8,182 nt of DNA from Thermoplasmata archaeon (GCA_021831005.1 JAKBNO010000092.1:1-8182); one strand, 5' to 3'. Positions 1 through 8,182 are shown, counted from the first letter of the stretch. Notes: generated by a model from the sequence alone, not told the origin. Numbers and translations are program-made.

Positions 1-1
1 T

Positions 2-97
2 GAATACCTGTACGTCAGAAGCAAGCCTGAGGCTTTTGAAGCAGGTTCGACTGAGATGGTATACGATCCGAACATGCCTGTGTACAAGGTTACATAG
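2..97 (+). CDS. C-terminal end of an unidentified protein (5' part outside window)
   Basis: An open frame enters from the left edge and reads 31 sense codons to a TAG at 95-97, ending in ...DPNMPVYKVT. Codon choice looks like real coding sequence, and the frame is open from the first complete codon at position 2. The fragment is polar, with several Tyr and Pro residues and no membrane segment. It is too short for me to assign a family. The gene converges on the EtfBA gene and is separated from it by 181 bp. It could in principle be a chance open frame, but its ending at the start of a clearly non-coding gap makes a genuine gene terminus more likely. Confidence 0.5.
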   Translation, partial: EYLYVRSKPEAFEAGSTEMVYDPNMPVYKVT

Positions 98-112
98 GGT
101 TTTGAGAACGGA

Positions 113-199
113 TTGGTCCTCTTTGATCCAATTAATGATTTAGTGGTTTGTGCCTCTTCTTAACCTGTATCCACTATGTAAGCCAATGAAGAGGACTAG
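113..199. repeat. Long imperfect hairpin in the convergent intergenic gap
   Basis: GTCCTCTT at 116-123 is perfectly complementary to AAGAGGAC at 189-196, and the stem can be lengthened outward to 113/199 with wobble and A-U pairs. Inside it, TAGTGG (141-146) pairs perfectly with CCACTA (171-176). The two stems are separated by an unpaired 17/12-nt internal loop. It lies between two genes that converge, so a bidirectional transcription end or a small structured RNA is possible. No T-run follows on either strand. The rest of 98-278 shows nothing I recognise. Confidence 0.45.
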
Positions 200-278
200 G
201 TCTTGACGAGACTATATGTGTGTGAGTTTCGAAGATTTGAGTTTTCTATTGGTTGAGAGGTGTTCTAAGGGAGGAATT

Positions 279-2018
279 TCAATGAATGGCAGAAGATTCT
301 GTGTCTATTTGCGAAATCATTCCATCTAGGAATTTTGTGACATCCATAATTAAGCCATAATCGGCGAATTTGAATATCATTGAATTGGGATCTGTGTTGA
401 TTGCTATTACCTTTTTGCAGTACCTTAAACCGACTACGTGATTCGCTTGACCGGATATACCTAAAGCAATATATACGTCTGGAGAAATTGAATATCCTGT
501 CAGGCCTATTTGTTGCTGTCTTGGAATGAGCCCCATGTCTACCACCGGCCTCGATGCGCCAATAGTCCCGCCCGTCATTCGCGCAAGCTGTAACACTTTC
601 TTGATCGTTTCCTTACTAGTGGCGCCTCTCCCAATTCCAAATACAATCCTTCCGGAATGAAGTGGCTGGTACTCTTCAGGGACAGGCGAAAAAGAAAGAA
701 TCTCCTCGTGTCTGTTGTTTTGAACGTCCAATTCCTTGACCTGAAACGCTTCGTCTGTCAGCATCGTTTCAAAAATGCCTGGTCTCACTGTTGCCATTGC
801 AGGTTTTGTCTTAGAATAGATTGACGCGATAATTGAACCGCCGAATGAAGGTTTGTGTTGTATCAATCTCCCTTTGTCTATTTCAAGGTCCACACAATCC
901 GCCGTAAGACCAAGGTTAAGTTCACCTGCAATTGTCCCGGCAAGTTCTCTCCCCCTAGTAGTAGAAGGAAATATGACATATTCGGGATGTTTCTCATCGA
1001 TGAAATTCAGCAGTGCCGTTAGCATATCAAACAAATCTTGCGACCCTAAATGATAATAGACTGGGGACGGCATTCCTTTAAGTTTTTCCTGTGGTATATT
1101 CCCTAACATTACTGGGTTGAGACTATTTGACAGGGCAAGGGATGAAATTTTAGTGGCAATCTCCACCGAAATCTGTGGATCATCGAGTGCGATTCCCATA
1201 ATCAGTGGTCCCTCCAAACTGAAGCTCGGCATTGGCATTTTCGACGATGTCTCTGCTTTGACCTGATTTTCCTTTAAGATTGCCGTCAATGTTCTGAAGA
1301 CGTCTTGGTTCGTTTCTAGAATCTCGCATCTCCTGGTACTTTGCATGGTCTTAGTTGCAAACACAACCGTAGGGCTCATATCGACACCATTTGAGTCTAA
1401 TTTCAACGTCGAGGAATCAATTGTGACGATAGAATCTGAGTAATCCGGGGCTCCGGGTTTGATTGGTCTAGCTTTGTTAATCTTCTCACTCACGGAAAAG
1501 ACAGCAGGGAGAGTAACGCCGATGCTGTATAGCCCGAGTTCGTTTTCGTGTTCCACTACAGCTTTGTCACCGTTAACTTCAATCTTCGAAATGCTTGATT
1601 TAAAATTGTAGGATAGTTTTACAGCTATTTCTGGGGGGACCTGGGAAGTTTCGCCGTCCAACGAATATTTTCCAGTAAGAATGATGGCAGGCTTAATAGT
1701 GGACGCGAACCTGGAGAGTATCGTTGACGTTGCCTGCGTGTCCGATCCACCGAATTTTCCATCGGTTAAGAGGTAACCTTTTTGAATCCCCATTTTCATA
1801 CCCTCATTTAGAACATCGACTGCGCTCGGAGGACCCATAGAAGCTATGATCGTCTCTGCGCCATACTTCTCTCCAAGTCTTATTGCCTCCTCAACCGCCT
1901 TCTTGTCAAAAGAGTTCATCATCAATGGTACTCCTTCCCTCAATATCCTTTTAGTAACCGAGTCGAATTTTATGTCGTGCACGTCGGGAATTTGTTTTAC
2001 AAAGACGAGTACTTTCAT
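279..2018 (-). CDS. Fused electron transfer flavoprotein, EtfB-EtfA (579 aa)
   Basis: ETF is a soluble FAD protein that takes electrons from flavin dehydrogenases, such as acyl-CoA dehydrogenases, and passes them to a membrane ETF:quinone oxidoreductase or ferredoxin. The usual two subunits are joined here. Residues 1 to about 215 are EtfB-like, with VFVKQIPD (5-12), SFDKKAVEEAIRL (36-48) and the nucleotide-site motif DGETSQVPPEIA (121-132). About 270-445 is EtfA domain I, with TVRPGIFE (410-417). About 455-570 is the EtfA FAD domain, with GRGATSKETI (463-472), GASRPVVDMG (487-496), ALGISGQANHVVG (518-530) and AINTD (539-543). The length equals the sum of the two subunits. Fused ETFs are known from some archaea, Sulfolobales among them. 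The ATG at 2018 is favoured because a TATA-like box lies about 26 bp upstream, implying leaderless mRNA. No EtfD, FixC or FixX partner is in the window, and whether it bifurcates cannot be told from sequence reading alone. Confidence 0.93.
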   Translation of the reverse strand: MKVLVFVKQIPDVHDIKFDSVTKRILREGVPLMMNSFDKKAVEEAIRLGEKYGAETIIASMGPPSAVDVLNEGMKMGIQKGYLLTDGKFGGSDTQATSTILSRFASTIKPAIILTGKYSLDGETSQVPPEIAVKLSYNFKSSISKIEVNGDKAVVEHENELGLYSIGVTLPAVFSVSEKINKARPIKPGAPDYSDSIVTIDSSTLKLDSNGVDMSPTVVFATKTMQSTRRCEILETNQDVFRTLTAILKENQVKAETSSKMPMPSFSLEGPLIMGIALDDPQISVEIATKISSLALSNSLNPVMLGNIPQEKLKGMPSPVYYHLGSQDLFDMLTALLNFIDEKHPEYVIFPSTTRGRELAGTIAGELNLGLTADCVDLEIDKGRLIQHKPSFGGSIIASIYSKTKPAMATVRPGIFETMLTDEAFQVKELDVQNNRHEEILSFSPVPEEYQPLHSGRIVFGIGRGATSKETIKKVLQLARMTGGTIGASRPVVDMGLIPRQQQIGLTGYSISPDVYIALGISGQANHVVGLRYCKKVIAINTDPNSMIFKFADYGLIMDVTKFLDGMISQIDTESSAIH

Positions 2019-2039
2019 TGTTCTAAAACAACATATGCG

Positions 2040-2047
2040 TATTTATT
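2040..2047 (-). promoter_or_regulatory. TATA-like box for the EtfBA gene
   Basis: AATAAATA on the minus strand is centred about 26 bp before the A of the ATG at 2018. That spacing is expected between an archaeal TATA box and the transcription start, so the mRNA would begin at or next to the start codon. No Shine-Dalgarno sequence is seen. The rest of 2048-2192 holds the tRNA trailer and nothing else I recognise. Confidence 0.5.
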
Positions 2048-2162
2048 GATTTAGTGGCCGAAAGGTATTAACTCGTCCACCGTAGGCCTAGATGCCAAAA
2101 TTTACCTCTTTTATCGATACATTTACTGTTACTGAAAAGAGATGCTCAATCAACAAATGTTC

Positions 2163-2179
2163 TTGACAAATCTGGTCAA
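2163..2179 (-). terminator. Small hairpin in the tRNA-Leu 3' trailer
   Basis: TTGAC (2163-2167) and GTCAA (2175-2179) form a perfect 5-bp stem with a 7-nt loop, starting 13 nt after the tRNA 3' end in the direction of transcription. It may help tRNA 3' processing or transcription termination. No long T-run follows directly, so the role is a guess. Confidence 0.25.
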
Positions 2180-2192
2180 TTATTTCTCTCAG

Positions 2193-2277
2193 TGCGGAGG
2201 GCCGGATTTGAACCGGCGAACCCCTACGGGACTAGACCCTGAATCTAGTGCCTTTGACCAAGCTCGACAACCTCCGC
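2193..2277 (-). tRNA. tRNA-Leu (anticodon CAG)
   Basis: An 85-nt class II tRNA decodes CUG leucine codons. The acceptor stem GCGGAGG (2277-2271) pairs perfectly with CCTCCGC (2200-2194), followed by discriminator A at 2193. The anticodon stem CTAGA/TCTAG (2248-2244 with 2236-2232) encloses the loop TTCAGGG, which puts CAG at 2241-2239. A long variable arm (TCCCGTAGGGG region, about 2231-2221) is typical of tRNA-Leu. The T arm carries GGTTCAAATCC. CCA is not encoded and there is no intron, since the anticodon loop has the normal seven bases. The gene is on the same strand as EtfBA and divergent from the reductase gene, and has its own TATA candidate. Confidence 0.96.
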
Positions 2278-2300
2278 CTGATTTTCCCTATAAGCACGGC

Positions 2301-2308
2301 AATATTAA
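2301..2308 (-). promoter_or_regulatory. TATA-like box for tRNA-Leu
   Basis: TTAATATT on the minus strand is centred about 27 bp before the mature tRNA 5' end at 2277. This is the right distance for transcription to start at or just before the mature end. It is an A+T-rich block next to the more G+C-rich tRNA, so chance occurrence cannot be excluded. Confidence 0.4.
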
Positions 2309-2367
2309 CTTCTTTTGGAAGCAAGACCGCAATGATGCCAAATTGTAACTCAATTCATCATCAACTA

Positions 2368-2384
2368 GTTCCACAGTTTGGAAC
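2368..2384. repeat. Inverted repeat upstream of the reductase promoter
   Basis: GTTCC (2368-2372) and GGAAC (2380-2384) form a perfect 5-bp inverted repeat with a 7-bp spacer. It sits immediately upstream of the TATA-like box of the aldo/keto reductase gene, where the BRE and regulator sites of archaeal promoters lie. It could be an operator half-site pair. The arms are short, so this is tentative. Confidence 0.25.
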
Positions 2385-2385
2385 C

Positions 2386-2394
2386 TAAAAAATT
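2386..2394 (+). promoter_or_regulatory. TATA-like box for the aldo/keto reductase gene
   Basis: TAAAAAATT is centred about 30 bp before the ATG at 2420. Transcription would start within a few bases of that codon, again giving a leaderless or nearly leaderless mRNA. No convincing Shine-Dalgarno sequence precedes the ATG. Confidence 0.35.
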
Positions 2395-2419
2395 TGAATG
2401 AGTTGAGGTTAACTGAATC

Positions 2420-3427
2420 ATGAAGTACAAGAGCTTTGGCAAGACTGGGATCAAGGTTTCTGAATTGATATTCGGTACGTGGTATCTTCCGAGCCGTGAA
2501 ACGGGTGGAAAGAGGGAAGTAAACAGGCAAACTTCGATTAAATTGATAAAGAAAGCATACGATTTAGGAATCAACTTTTTCGATACAGCTGACGTTTACA
2601 GGGGTATTTACGATAGAGATACTTTCACAACGAATTTTGAGAATGTTGGATTAGCAGAGAAGATTGTTGGAGAAGCATTGAAGGGTTATGATAGGGAGAG
2701 CTTTGTGATCTCTACGAAAGTAATGGGCAGAACTGGACCTCTCCCAAATGACCTGGGTGCCAACAGGAAACACGTGTGGAGTGCAATTGCAAAAAGTCTA
2801 GAGAGACTCAAGTTGAAGTATGTGGACTTCTATATGGTTCATGGCCCCGATGAAGATAGCGGAATTGAGCAAACTGCAAAGACGATGAATATCCTTGAGG
2901 ACGAGGGTTTGATACTTCACTATGGAATTTCAAATCACTCCGCCCACAACATCATCAAATTTCTCAATCTCAGATATTTTGAGCCACTTGAACCGCCTGC
3001 TTTCATTCAGGACAAGTACAACCTGATTGAGAGGGAACTGGAGAATACTAACATAAAGGTGGCAGAGGACAACTCGCTAGCATCGATGATCTACAGTCCA
3101 CTAGCACAAGGAGTCCTTGCGGGGAGATACATCAAAGAAAACAGCAAGGGTTCACGAAAGGAATATGAGAGATGGTTTGAGAAGAACCAACTTCAAGCGG
3201 AAAACCAGGCATCTCTCGAAAAATTCAGTGAGATTGCCAAACAAAAGGATGTGACCATGTCGCAACTTGCTCTGTACTGGCTCATCAACAGAGGAAAATA
3301 CATCTTTCCAATCCTAGGAGCCACAAGGGAAGAACAACTGGAGGAGAACGTAGGAAGTGTAAACATATCCCTATCCACCCAGGATGTCGATGACCTGGGA
3401 AAACTGTTCGAAGGCAAGAAGAAGTAA
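2420..3427 (+). CDS. Aldo/keto reductase, Kv-beta/YhdN-like (335 aa)
   Basis: A cytosolic NAD(P)H-dependent carbonyl reductase of the aldo/keto reductase superfamily, a (beta/alpha)8 barrel. The full catalytic tetrad is visible: Asp55 and Tyr60 in NFFDTADVY (52-60), Lys100 in STKV (98-101) and His141 in YMVHGPD (138-144). Family sequences follow in order: YGISNHS (168-174), QDKYNLIER (197-205), YSPLAQGVLAGRY (225-237) and the C-terminal cofactor-site stretch ILGATREEQLEENVG (298-312). The length of 335 aa is normal for this branch. The N-terminal SFGKTGIKVSELIFGTW (5-21) is the usual first strand, supporting the ATG at 2420. Residues 61-75 form an insertion after the catalytic Tyr, common in this branch. 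The gene is monocistronic, divergent from tRNA-Leu and convergent with the 23S gene. The substrate cannot be told from sequence; sugar aldehydes and small carbonyls are typical. Confidence 0.93.
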   Translation: MKYKSFGKTGIKVSELIFGTWYLPSRETGGKREVNRQTSIKLIKKAYDLGINFFDTADVYRGIYDRDTFTTNFENVGLAEKIVGEALKGYDRESFVISTKVMGRTGPLPNDLGANRKHVWSAIAKSLERLKLKYVDFYMVHGPDEDSGIEQTAKTMNILEDEGLILHYGISNHSAHNIIKFLNLRYFEPLEPPAFIQDKYNLIERELENTNIKVAEDNSLASMIYSPLAQGVLAGRYIKENSKGSRKEYERWFEKNQLQAENQASLEKFSEIAKQKDVTMSQLALYWLINRGKYIFPILGATREEQLEENVGSVNISLSTQDVDDLGKLFEGKKK

Positions 3428-3587
3428 ACTCAGTCTAAATGTTCAAACATAATCGACATCACTTGGTTTCACTTCATTCTTCGACTTACATCACAACTTA
3501 TTCATAAGGACTCTCAAGGCTGATTCTATTATAACAAATTGGTAGTCAGACCAAGAAAACGTCCCTAAGATTAGAGGCTGAACGAAT

Positions 3588-3594
3588 AAAAAAA
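3588..3594 (-). terminator. T-run terminator candidate for the 23S transcript
   Basis: Seven T residues occur in the RNA sense of the minus strand, about 10 nt beyond the end of the 3' arm of the pre-23S processing stem. Oligo-T tracts are the usual archaeal termination signal. The remaining gap between this and the reductase stop (3428-3587) contains no 5S rRNA, tRNA or ORF that I can support. Confidence 0.5.
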
Positions 3595-3604
3595 GTTGCT
3601 CATA

Positions 3605-3621
3605 AATCAGCAAGGGTTAGA
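3605..3621 (-). other. 3' arm of the pre-23S processing stem
   Basis: In RNA sense this arm reads TCTAACCCTTGCTGATT and pairs with the 5' arm at 6562-6579. The duplex includes two G-U pairs at its base and one bulged A on the 5' side. It lies outside the mature 23S end and brings the two rRNA ends together for endonuclease cleavage, as in other archaeal rRNA precursors. Confidence 0.75.
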
Positions 3622-3625
3622 TAAT

Positions 3626-6554
<2,929 letters not shown>

Positions 6555-6561
6555 ATCTCTT

Positions 6562-6579
6562 TCTAACCCTTTGCTGACC
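6562..6579 (-). other. 5' arm of the pre-23S processing stem
   Basis: In RNA sense this reads GGTCAGCAAAGGGTTAGA and pairs with 3605-3621. Between this stem and the mature terminal helix there is a 7/4-nt internal loop. It can refold to a 4-bp AGAU/AUCU helix (6558-6555 with 3622-3619), with a 3-nt bulge on the 3' side (3625-3623) and a 6-nt bulge on the 5' side (6564-6559). That resembles a relaxed bulge-helix-bulge, the substrate of the archaeal splicing endonuclease. Confidence 0.7.
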
Positions 6580-6594
6580 TTCATCAACCCTAAA

Positions 6595-6610
6595 AAGGAT
6601 TTCAGTCCTT
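6595..6610 (-). promoter_or_regulatory. Leader hairpin followed by a T-run
   Basis: AAGGA (6610-6606) and TCCTT (6599-6595) form a perfect 5-bp stem with a 6-nt loop, and the RNA continues into five T residues (6596-6592) that overlap the end of the stem. It looks like a weak intrinsic-terminator or attenuator shape, though in archaea an rRNA leader hairpin more often serves processing or folding. Confidence 0.35.
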
Positions 6611-6611
6611 C

Positions 6612-6635
6612 CCCTGCGACTATACAATCACAGGG
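6612..6635 (-). promoter_or_regulatory. Second leader hairpin of pre-23S
   Basis: In RNA sense, CCCTGTGA (6635-6628) pairs with TCGCAGGG (6619-6612): eight pairs with one U-G, closing an 8-nt loop. It starts about 13 nt after the inferred transcription start and directly precedes the T-run hairpin. Confidence 0.45.
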
Positions 6636-6670
6636 TGCATAATGAGCAAAATAACGATAGCGACACTCCG

Positions 6671-6678
6671 TATATATA
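6671..6678 (-). promoter_or_regulatory. TATA box of the 23S rRNA gene
   Basis: The minus strand has TATATATA preceded by a purine-rich AAGAAA-TC stretch in the BRE position. Transcription would be expected to start about 25 bp downstream, near 6649, leaving a leader of roughly 95 nt before the mature 23S. It is the strongest TATA match in the window and lies between the gins51 stop and the rRNA, so the 23S does not depend on read-through from gins51. Confidence 0.7.
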
Positions 6679-6825
6679 GATTTCTTAATCTCTATTTTTC
6701 GGCTATTTTTCTATGCCATCAGAACCGCAGTATTTTCTTAATTCTTGACCTTGACAATGAAAATATTTCCTTTTTGAGGAAGAACGAATGAGCCATCAAC
6801 CATTCAGGGACTCGCAAATTGAGAC

Positions 6826-7443
6826 TTATGCTTCTCTTCCTTCCAGTATTTTTCCGAGACCCTGTTTGACAATCACTCCCGCGTATTTTGATGGGAGAGT
6901 GACTATGTCCTCTTTCCTGAGGTTAACAGGTTTGCCCATTATCGATATTCCCTTGATTTCTTCCAGAATGTATACGACCACTTTCTTTTCTTCTGACTCT
7001 TCCTGCTCCCCTCCGACCTCCATTTCCTCCTCTTCTTCAGCTTCCTTCTCCTTTGAGGGTATTATAATTTCACCCTGTTCGAGTTGCGTTGAAAATTCAC
7101 TCACTGACTTAGCAATGTTCTCGAAGAATATCTGTTCCTCGGGAGTCATCTTCCCTTCAAGCTCTTCCTTTTCGTTGTTCGCTTTAGCCTTAAGGATCTT
7201 CGATACTCTCAACTCTATGATCTTCCTCAGAAATTTTTCTGATCCTTCCAGTTCATTTGTCAGTTTACCTACCTGCCTAGAATTCTTTTTCACGGTTTCG
7301 GTTTCTATTTTCTCTTTAAGGCTCTCGAGATAATTCCTGGCCTCTTTGTAAAATTGTATTGAAACTGGCTCCAATGAATAATCATTTTTTACCTCTAGCC
7401 GGAGGAGTGCATTGAGGTAACTATCGTTGACCTCCCCTTTCAT
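6826..7443 (-). CDS. gins51: DNA replication complex GINS protein, Gins51 type (205 aa)
   Basis: GINS joins MCM to form the replicative helicase. Archaeal Gins51 has an alpha-helical A domain followed by a small beta-rich B domain. Counting from the GTG at 7446, residues 1-125 are predominantly helical and contain the family-type basic helix FLRKIIELRVSKIL (72-85) and the following MTPEEQIFFE (100-109). Residues 131-155 are a very acidic low-complexity linker with runs of Glu. Residues 156-203 form the B domain, with VVYILEEIKG, then NLRKEDIVTLPSKYAGVIVK (175-194). The length is normal. I chose the ATG at 7443 over the GTG one codon upstream because a TATA box is centred about 26 bp before it; a stop codon lies just upstream of the GTG. 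Thermoplasma is known to work with Gins51 alone as a homotetramer. The gene follows a frameshifted ORF by about 30 bp, and the independent 23S gene comes next. Confidence 0.85.
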   Translation of the reverse strand: MKGEVNDSYLNALLRLEVKNDYSLEPVSIQFYKEARNYLESLKEKIETETVKKNSRQVGKLTNELEGSEKFLRKIIELRVSKILKAKANNEKEELEGKMTPEEQIFFENIAKSVSEFSTQLEQGEIIIPSKEKEAEEEEEMEVGGEQEESEEKKVVVYILEEIKGISIMGKPVNLRKEDIVTLPSKYAGVIVKQGLGKILEGREA

Positions 7444-7465
7444 CACTCATCCAATGTCTTTATGG

Positions 7466-7473
7466 ATAAATAT
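7466..7473 (-). promoter_or_regulatory. TATA-like box for gins51
   Basis: ATATTTAT on the minus strand is centred about 26 bp before the ATG at 7443 and begins on the last base of the preceding gene's stop codon. It predicts a leaderless gins51 mRNA, independent of the broken gene upstream. Confidence 0.5.
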
Positions 7474-7878
7474 CATTTCTTCACCAGCAGGTTGGAAATG
7501 AGATCACTCGTGACCTTGAATTTGTTCGGGAGATTGGATGTTGCATCTCTTTCTCCCGCGACCTGGAAGCACTCGTGCCGCCCCTTAAACGTGCCAGAGT
7601 CAAGTGATATCCTCCCAACGTAGTGGATGCTCTGGTCCCCGGCTGATTTTCTCCTTGAGCAGTGTAATGACCTCTCTTCTGTCATACCCGTCCAGTACCT
7701 GACAGAATTCTTCTAGAACGAAAAATGTGGTCTCCCTGCTCTTCATTTGAGATATCAGATCATCTATTTGCAACGATAGATTCCTCTTCTTTCTCTCGGA
7801 AATAAAGTTGTAATTTCTAAAAGAGAACTTTGCCTTGAGATGTCTCTGGGGAACATCTCTTCCAAATGTTACATCCAC
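7473..7878 (-). pseudogene. Unidentified gene split by a one-base frameshift (about 134 aa if repaired)
   Basis: Two overlapping minus-strand frames read as two halves of one protein. The first, from a GTG at 7878 to a TGA at 7600, gives DVTFGRDVPQRHLKAKFSF... through REVITLLKEKISR. The second runs to a TGA at 7473 and gives SIHYVGRISLDSGTFKGRHE...LISNLLVKK. Dropping one G from the G4 run at 7640-7637 joins them smoothly as EKISRDQSIHYVGRISLDSG. The residues outside each half in the overlap look like noise. The 5' end is also uncertain: the first frame stays open to 7956 without ATG, GTG or TTG before 7878, and the extra residues look coding-like. I do not recognise the family. The product would be small, charged and soluble, with no membrane segment. 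Its position just before gins51 suggests, but does not show, a link to replication. A sequencing error in the homopolymer or true gene decay are both possible. Confidence 0.55.
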
Positions 7879-7921
7879 GGGGAATCTTGGCTCTATCAGC
7901 GCAGAGCGCTTTGATAGCTTC

Positions 7922-7947
7922 GATAACAGATTCGAGATCCTGTTATC
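7922..7947. promoter_or_regulatory. Perfect 8-bp inverted repeat, operator candidate
   Basis: GATAACAG (7922-7929) and CTGTTATC (7940-7947) are perfect inverted repeats with a 10-bp spacer, so the arms lie about 18 bp centre to centre, close to two helical turns. One arm overlaps the TATA-like TTTGATAA (minus strand, 7950-7943) that is the only promoter candidate for the frameshifted gene. A dimeric repressor site is the simplest reading. As RNA it would be an 8-bp hairpin. Confidence 0.45.
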
Positions 7948-7954
7948 AAATGAT

Positions 7955-7970
7955 AGTCAATTGGTTGACT
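7955..7970. repeat. Perfect 6-bp inverted repeat
   Basis: AGTCAA (7955-7960) and TTGACT (7965-7970) are perfect inverted repeats with a 4-bp spacer. The repeat stands 7 bp from the 8-bp inverted repeat at 7922-7947 and shares its left part with the longer hairpin at 7957-8012. Confidence 0.45.
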
Positions 7971-8012
7971 TTTCTTACATCAAAGGTAAGAAGAAAAAGA
8001 TTGAACAATTGA
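7957..8012 (-). terminator. Imperfect hairpin after the VOC-like gene
   Basis: TCAATTG (7957-7963) pairs with CAATTGA (8006-8012), and CTTAC (7974-7978) pairs with GTAAG (7986-7990) around a 7-nt loop. The middle is only partly paired (T-rich against A-rich). In the minus-strand transcript it begins 9 nt after the VOC stop codon and contains a T-rich stretch, so it probably ends that transcript. It shares bases with the 7955-7970 repeat, so the two folds would compete. Confidence 0.35.
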
Positions 8013-8021
8013 TCTCAGAGT

Positions 8022-8182
8022 TCACATCTTTAACTTTGCCTGGAAAATTCCGACAGGATTGTCCTCAGGATCCTTTCCGATATAGGACCATCCTTCCCCC
8101 GGAGCCTCTGCCTTTTCGTGTACCTGCTTGCCACCCGCGCTTTCAAATTTTTCTATTGCCTTGTCTGTGTCATCCACTCCGA
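8022..8182 (-). CDS. VOC (glyoxalase/bleomycin-resistance) family protein, C-terminal part
   Basis: The last 52 codons of a gene that begins beyond the right edge, ending in TGA at 8024-8022. The sequence VDDTDKAIEKFESAGGKQV, then APGEGWSYIGKDPEDNPVGI, follows the C-terminal half of a beta-alpha-beta-beta-beta VOC module. A helix with D-x-x-x-A-I-x-K is followed by a GGK turn, then G-x-G-W with DPE-x-N-x-x-G-I-x-Q in the last strands. At the position where glyoxalase I has its metal-binding Glu, this protein has a non-ligand residue (GIFQ), as in many VOC proteins of unknown function. Glyoxalase activity should therefore not be assumed. It is followed by a hairpin and the inverted-repeat cluster. 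Confidence 0.8.
   Translation of the reverse strand, partial: GVDDTDKAIEKFESAGGKQVHEKAEAPGEGWSYIGKDPEDNPVGIFQAKLKM

Noticed and set aside
2142..2348. Plus-strand ORF across the tRNA-Leu gene
   Set aside because: It runs through the antisense of a well-formed tRNA and its promoter. The protein has no recognisable features.
2288..2574. Minus-strand ORFs overlapping the start of the reductase gene
   Set aside because: They are antisense to a gene with a complete catalytic tetrad and extend over its promoter.
3428..3587. Possible 5S rRNA or tRNA after the 23S
   Set aside because: No 5S-like conserved loops and no tRNA T-arm motif are present on either strand. The gap is A+T-rich filler.
6788..7333. 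Plus-strand Ser-rich ORF of 181 codons
   Set aside because: Its serine and phenylalanine runs are the mirror of the Glu/Lys-rich codons of gins51 on the other strand, and the gins51 frame matches a known family.
7637..7640. Programmed ribosomal frameshift in the split gene
   Set aside because: Joining the frames needs a +1 shift at CGG-GGA. This is not a known slippery site, and no stimulatory structure is evident. A homopolymer indel or decay is simpler.

Overview
The window reads as ordinary chromosome of an archaeon, most likely a member of the Thermoplasmata (Thermoplasmatales and relatives). Four things point there. A complete 23S rRNA gene stands alone, with its own promoter and processing stem and with no 16S gene before it or 5S gene after it, as known for Thermoplasma. 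A Gins51-type replication protein is present. The two electron-transfer-flavoprotein subunits are fused in one polypeptide. Several start codons lie about 26 bp from a TATA-like box, which is the leaderless archaeal pattern. By eye the 23S gene is only about half G+C, which argues against a hyperthermophile. The species cannot be named from this window.

Layout, left to right. The last 31 codons of an unidentified plus-strand gene end at 97. A 181-bp convergent gap with a hairpin-forming inverted repeat follows. A fused EtfB-EtfA gene occupies 279-2018 on the minus strand. A tRNA-Leu(CAG) gene lies at 2193-2277 (minus), and an aldo/keto reductase gene runs divergently from it at 2420-3427 (plus). 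The 23S rRNA gene spans about 3626-6554 on the minus strand, with a T-run terminator candidate at 3588-3594, a long terminal processing stem, a structured leader and a TATA box at 6671-6678. Upstream of it, also on the minus strand, are gins51 (6826-7443), an unidentified gene apparently split by a one-base frameshift (7473-7878), an intergenic region dense in inverted repeats (7922-8012), and the 3' end of a VOC/glyoxalase-like gene (8022 to the window edge).

Most genes here look like independent units with their own promoters rather than one pathway. EtfBA carries electrons from flavin dehydrogenases (for example acyl-CoA oxidation), and the aldo/keto reductase is a stand-alone NAD(P)H enzyme. 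The 23S rRNA and tRNA-Leu serve translation, and Gins51 serves the replicative helicase. I found no CRISPR array, insertion sequence, integrase, toxin-antitoxin pair or defence cluster. The points most worth a second look are the stand-alone 23S with a bulge-helix-bulge-like processing stem, its leader hairpins, the frameshifted gene upstream of gins51, and the inverted-repeat cluster in front of that gene.
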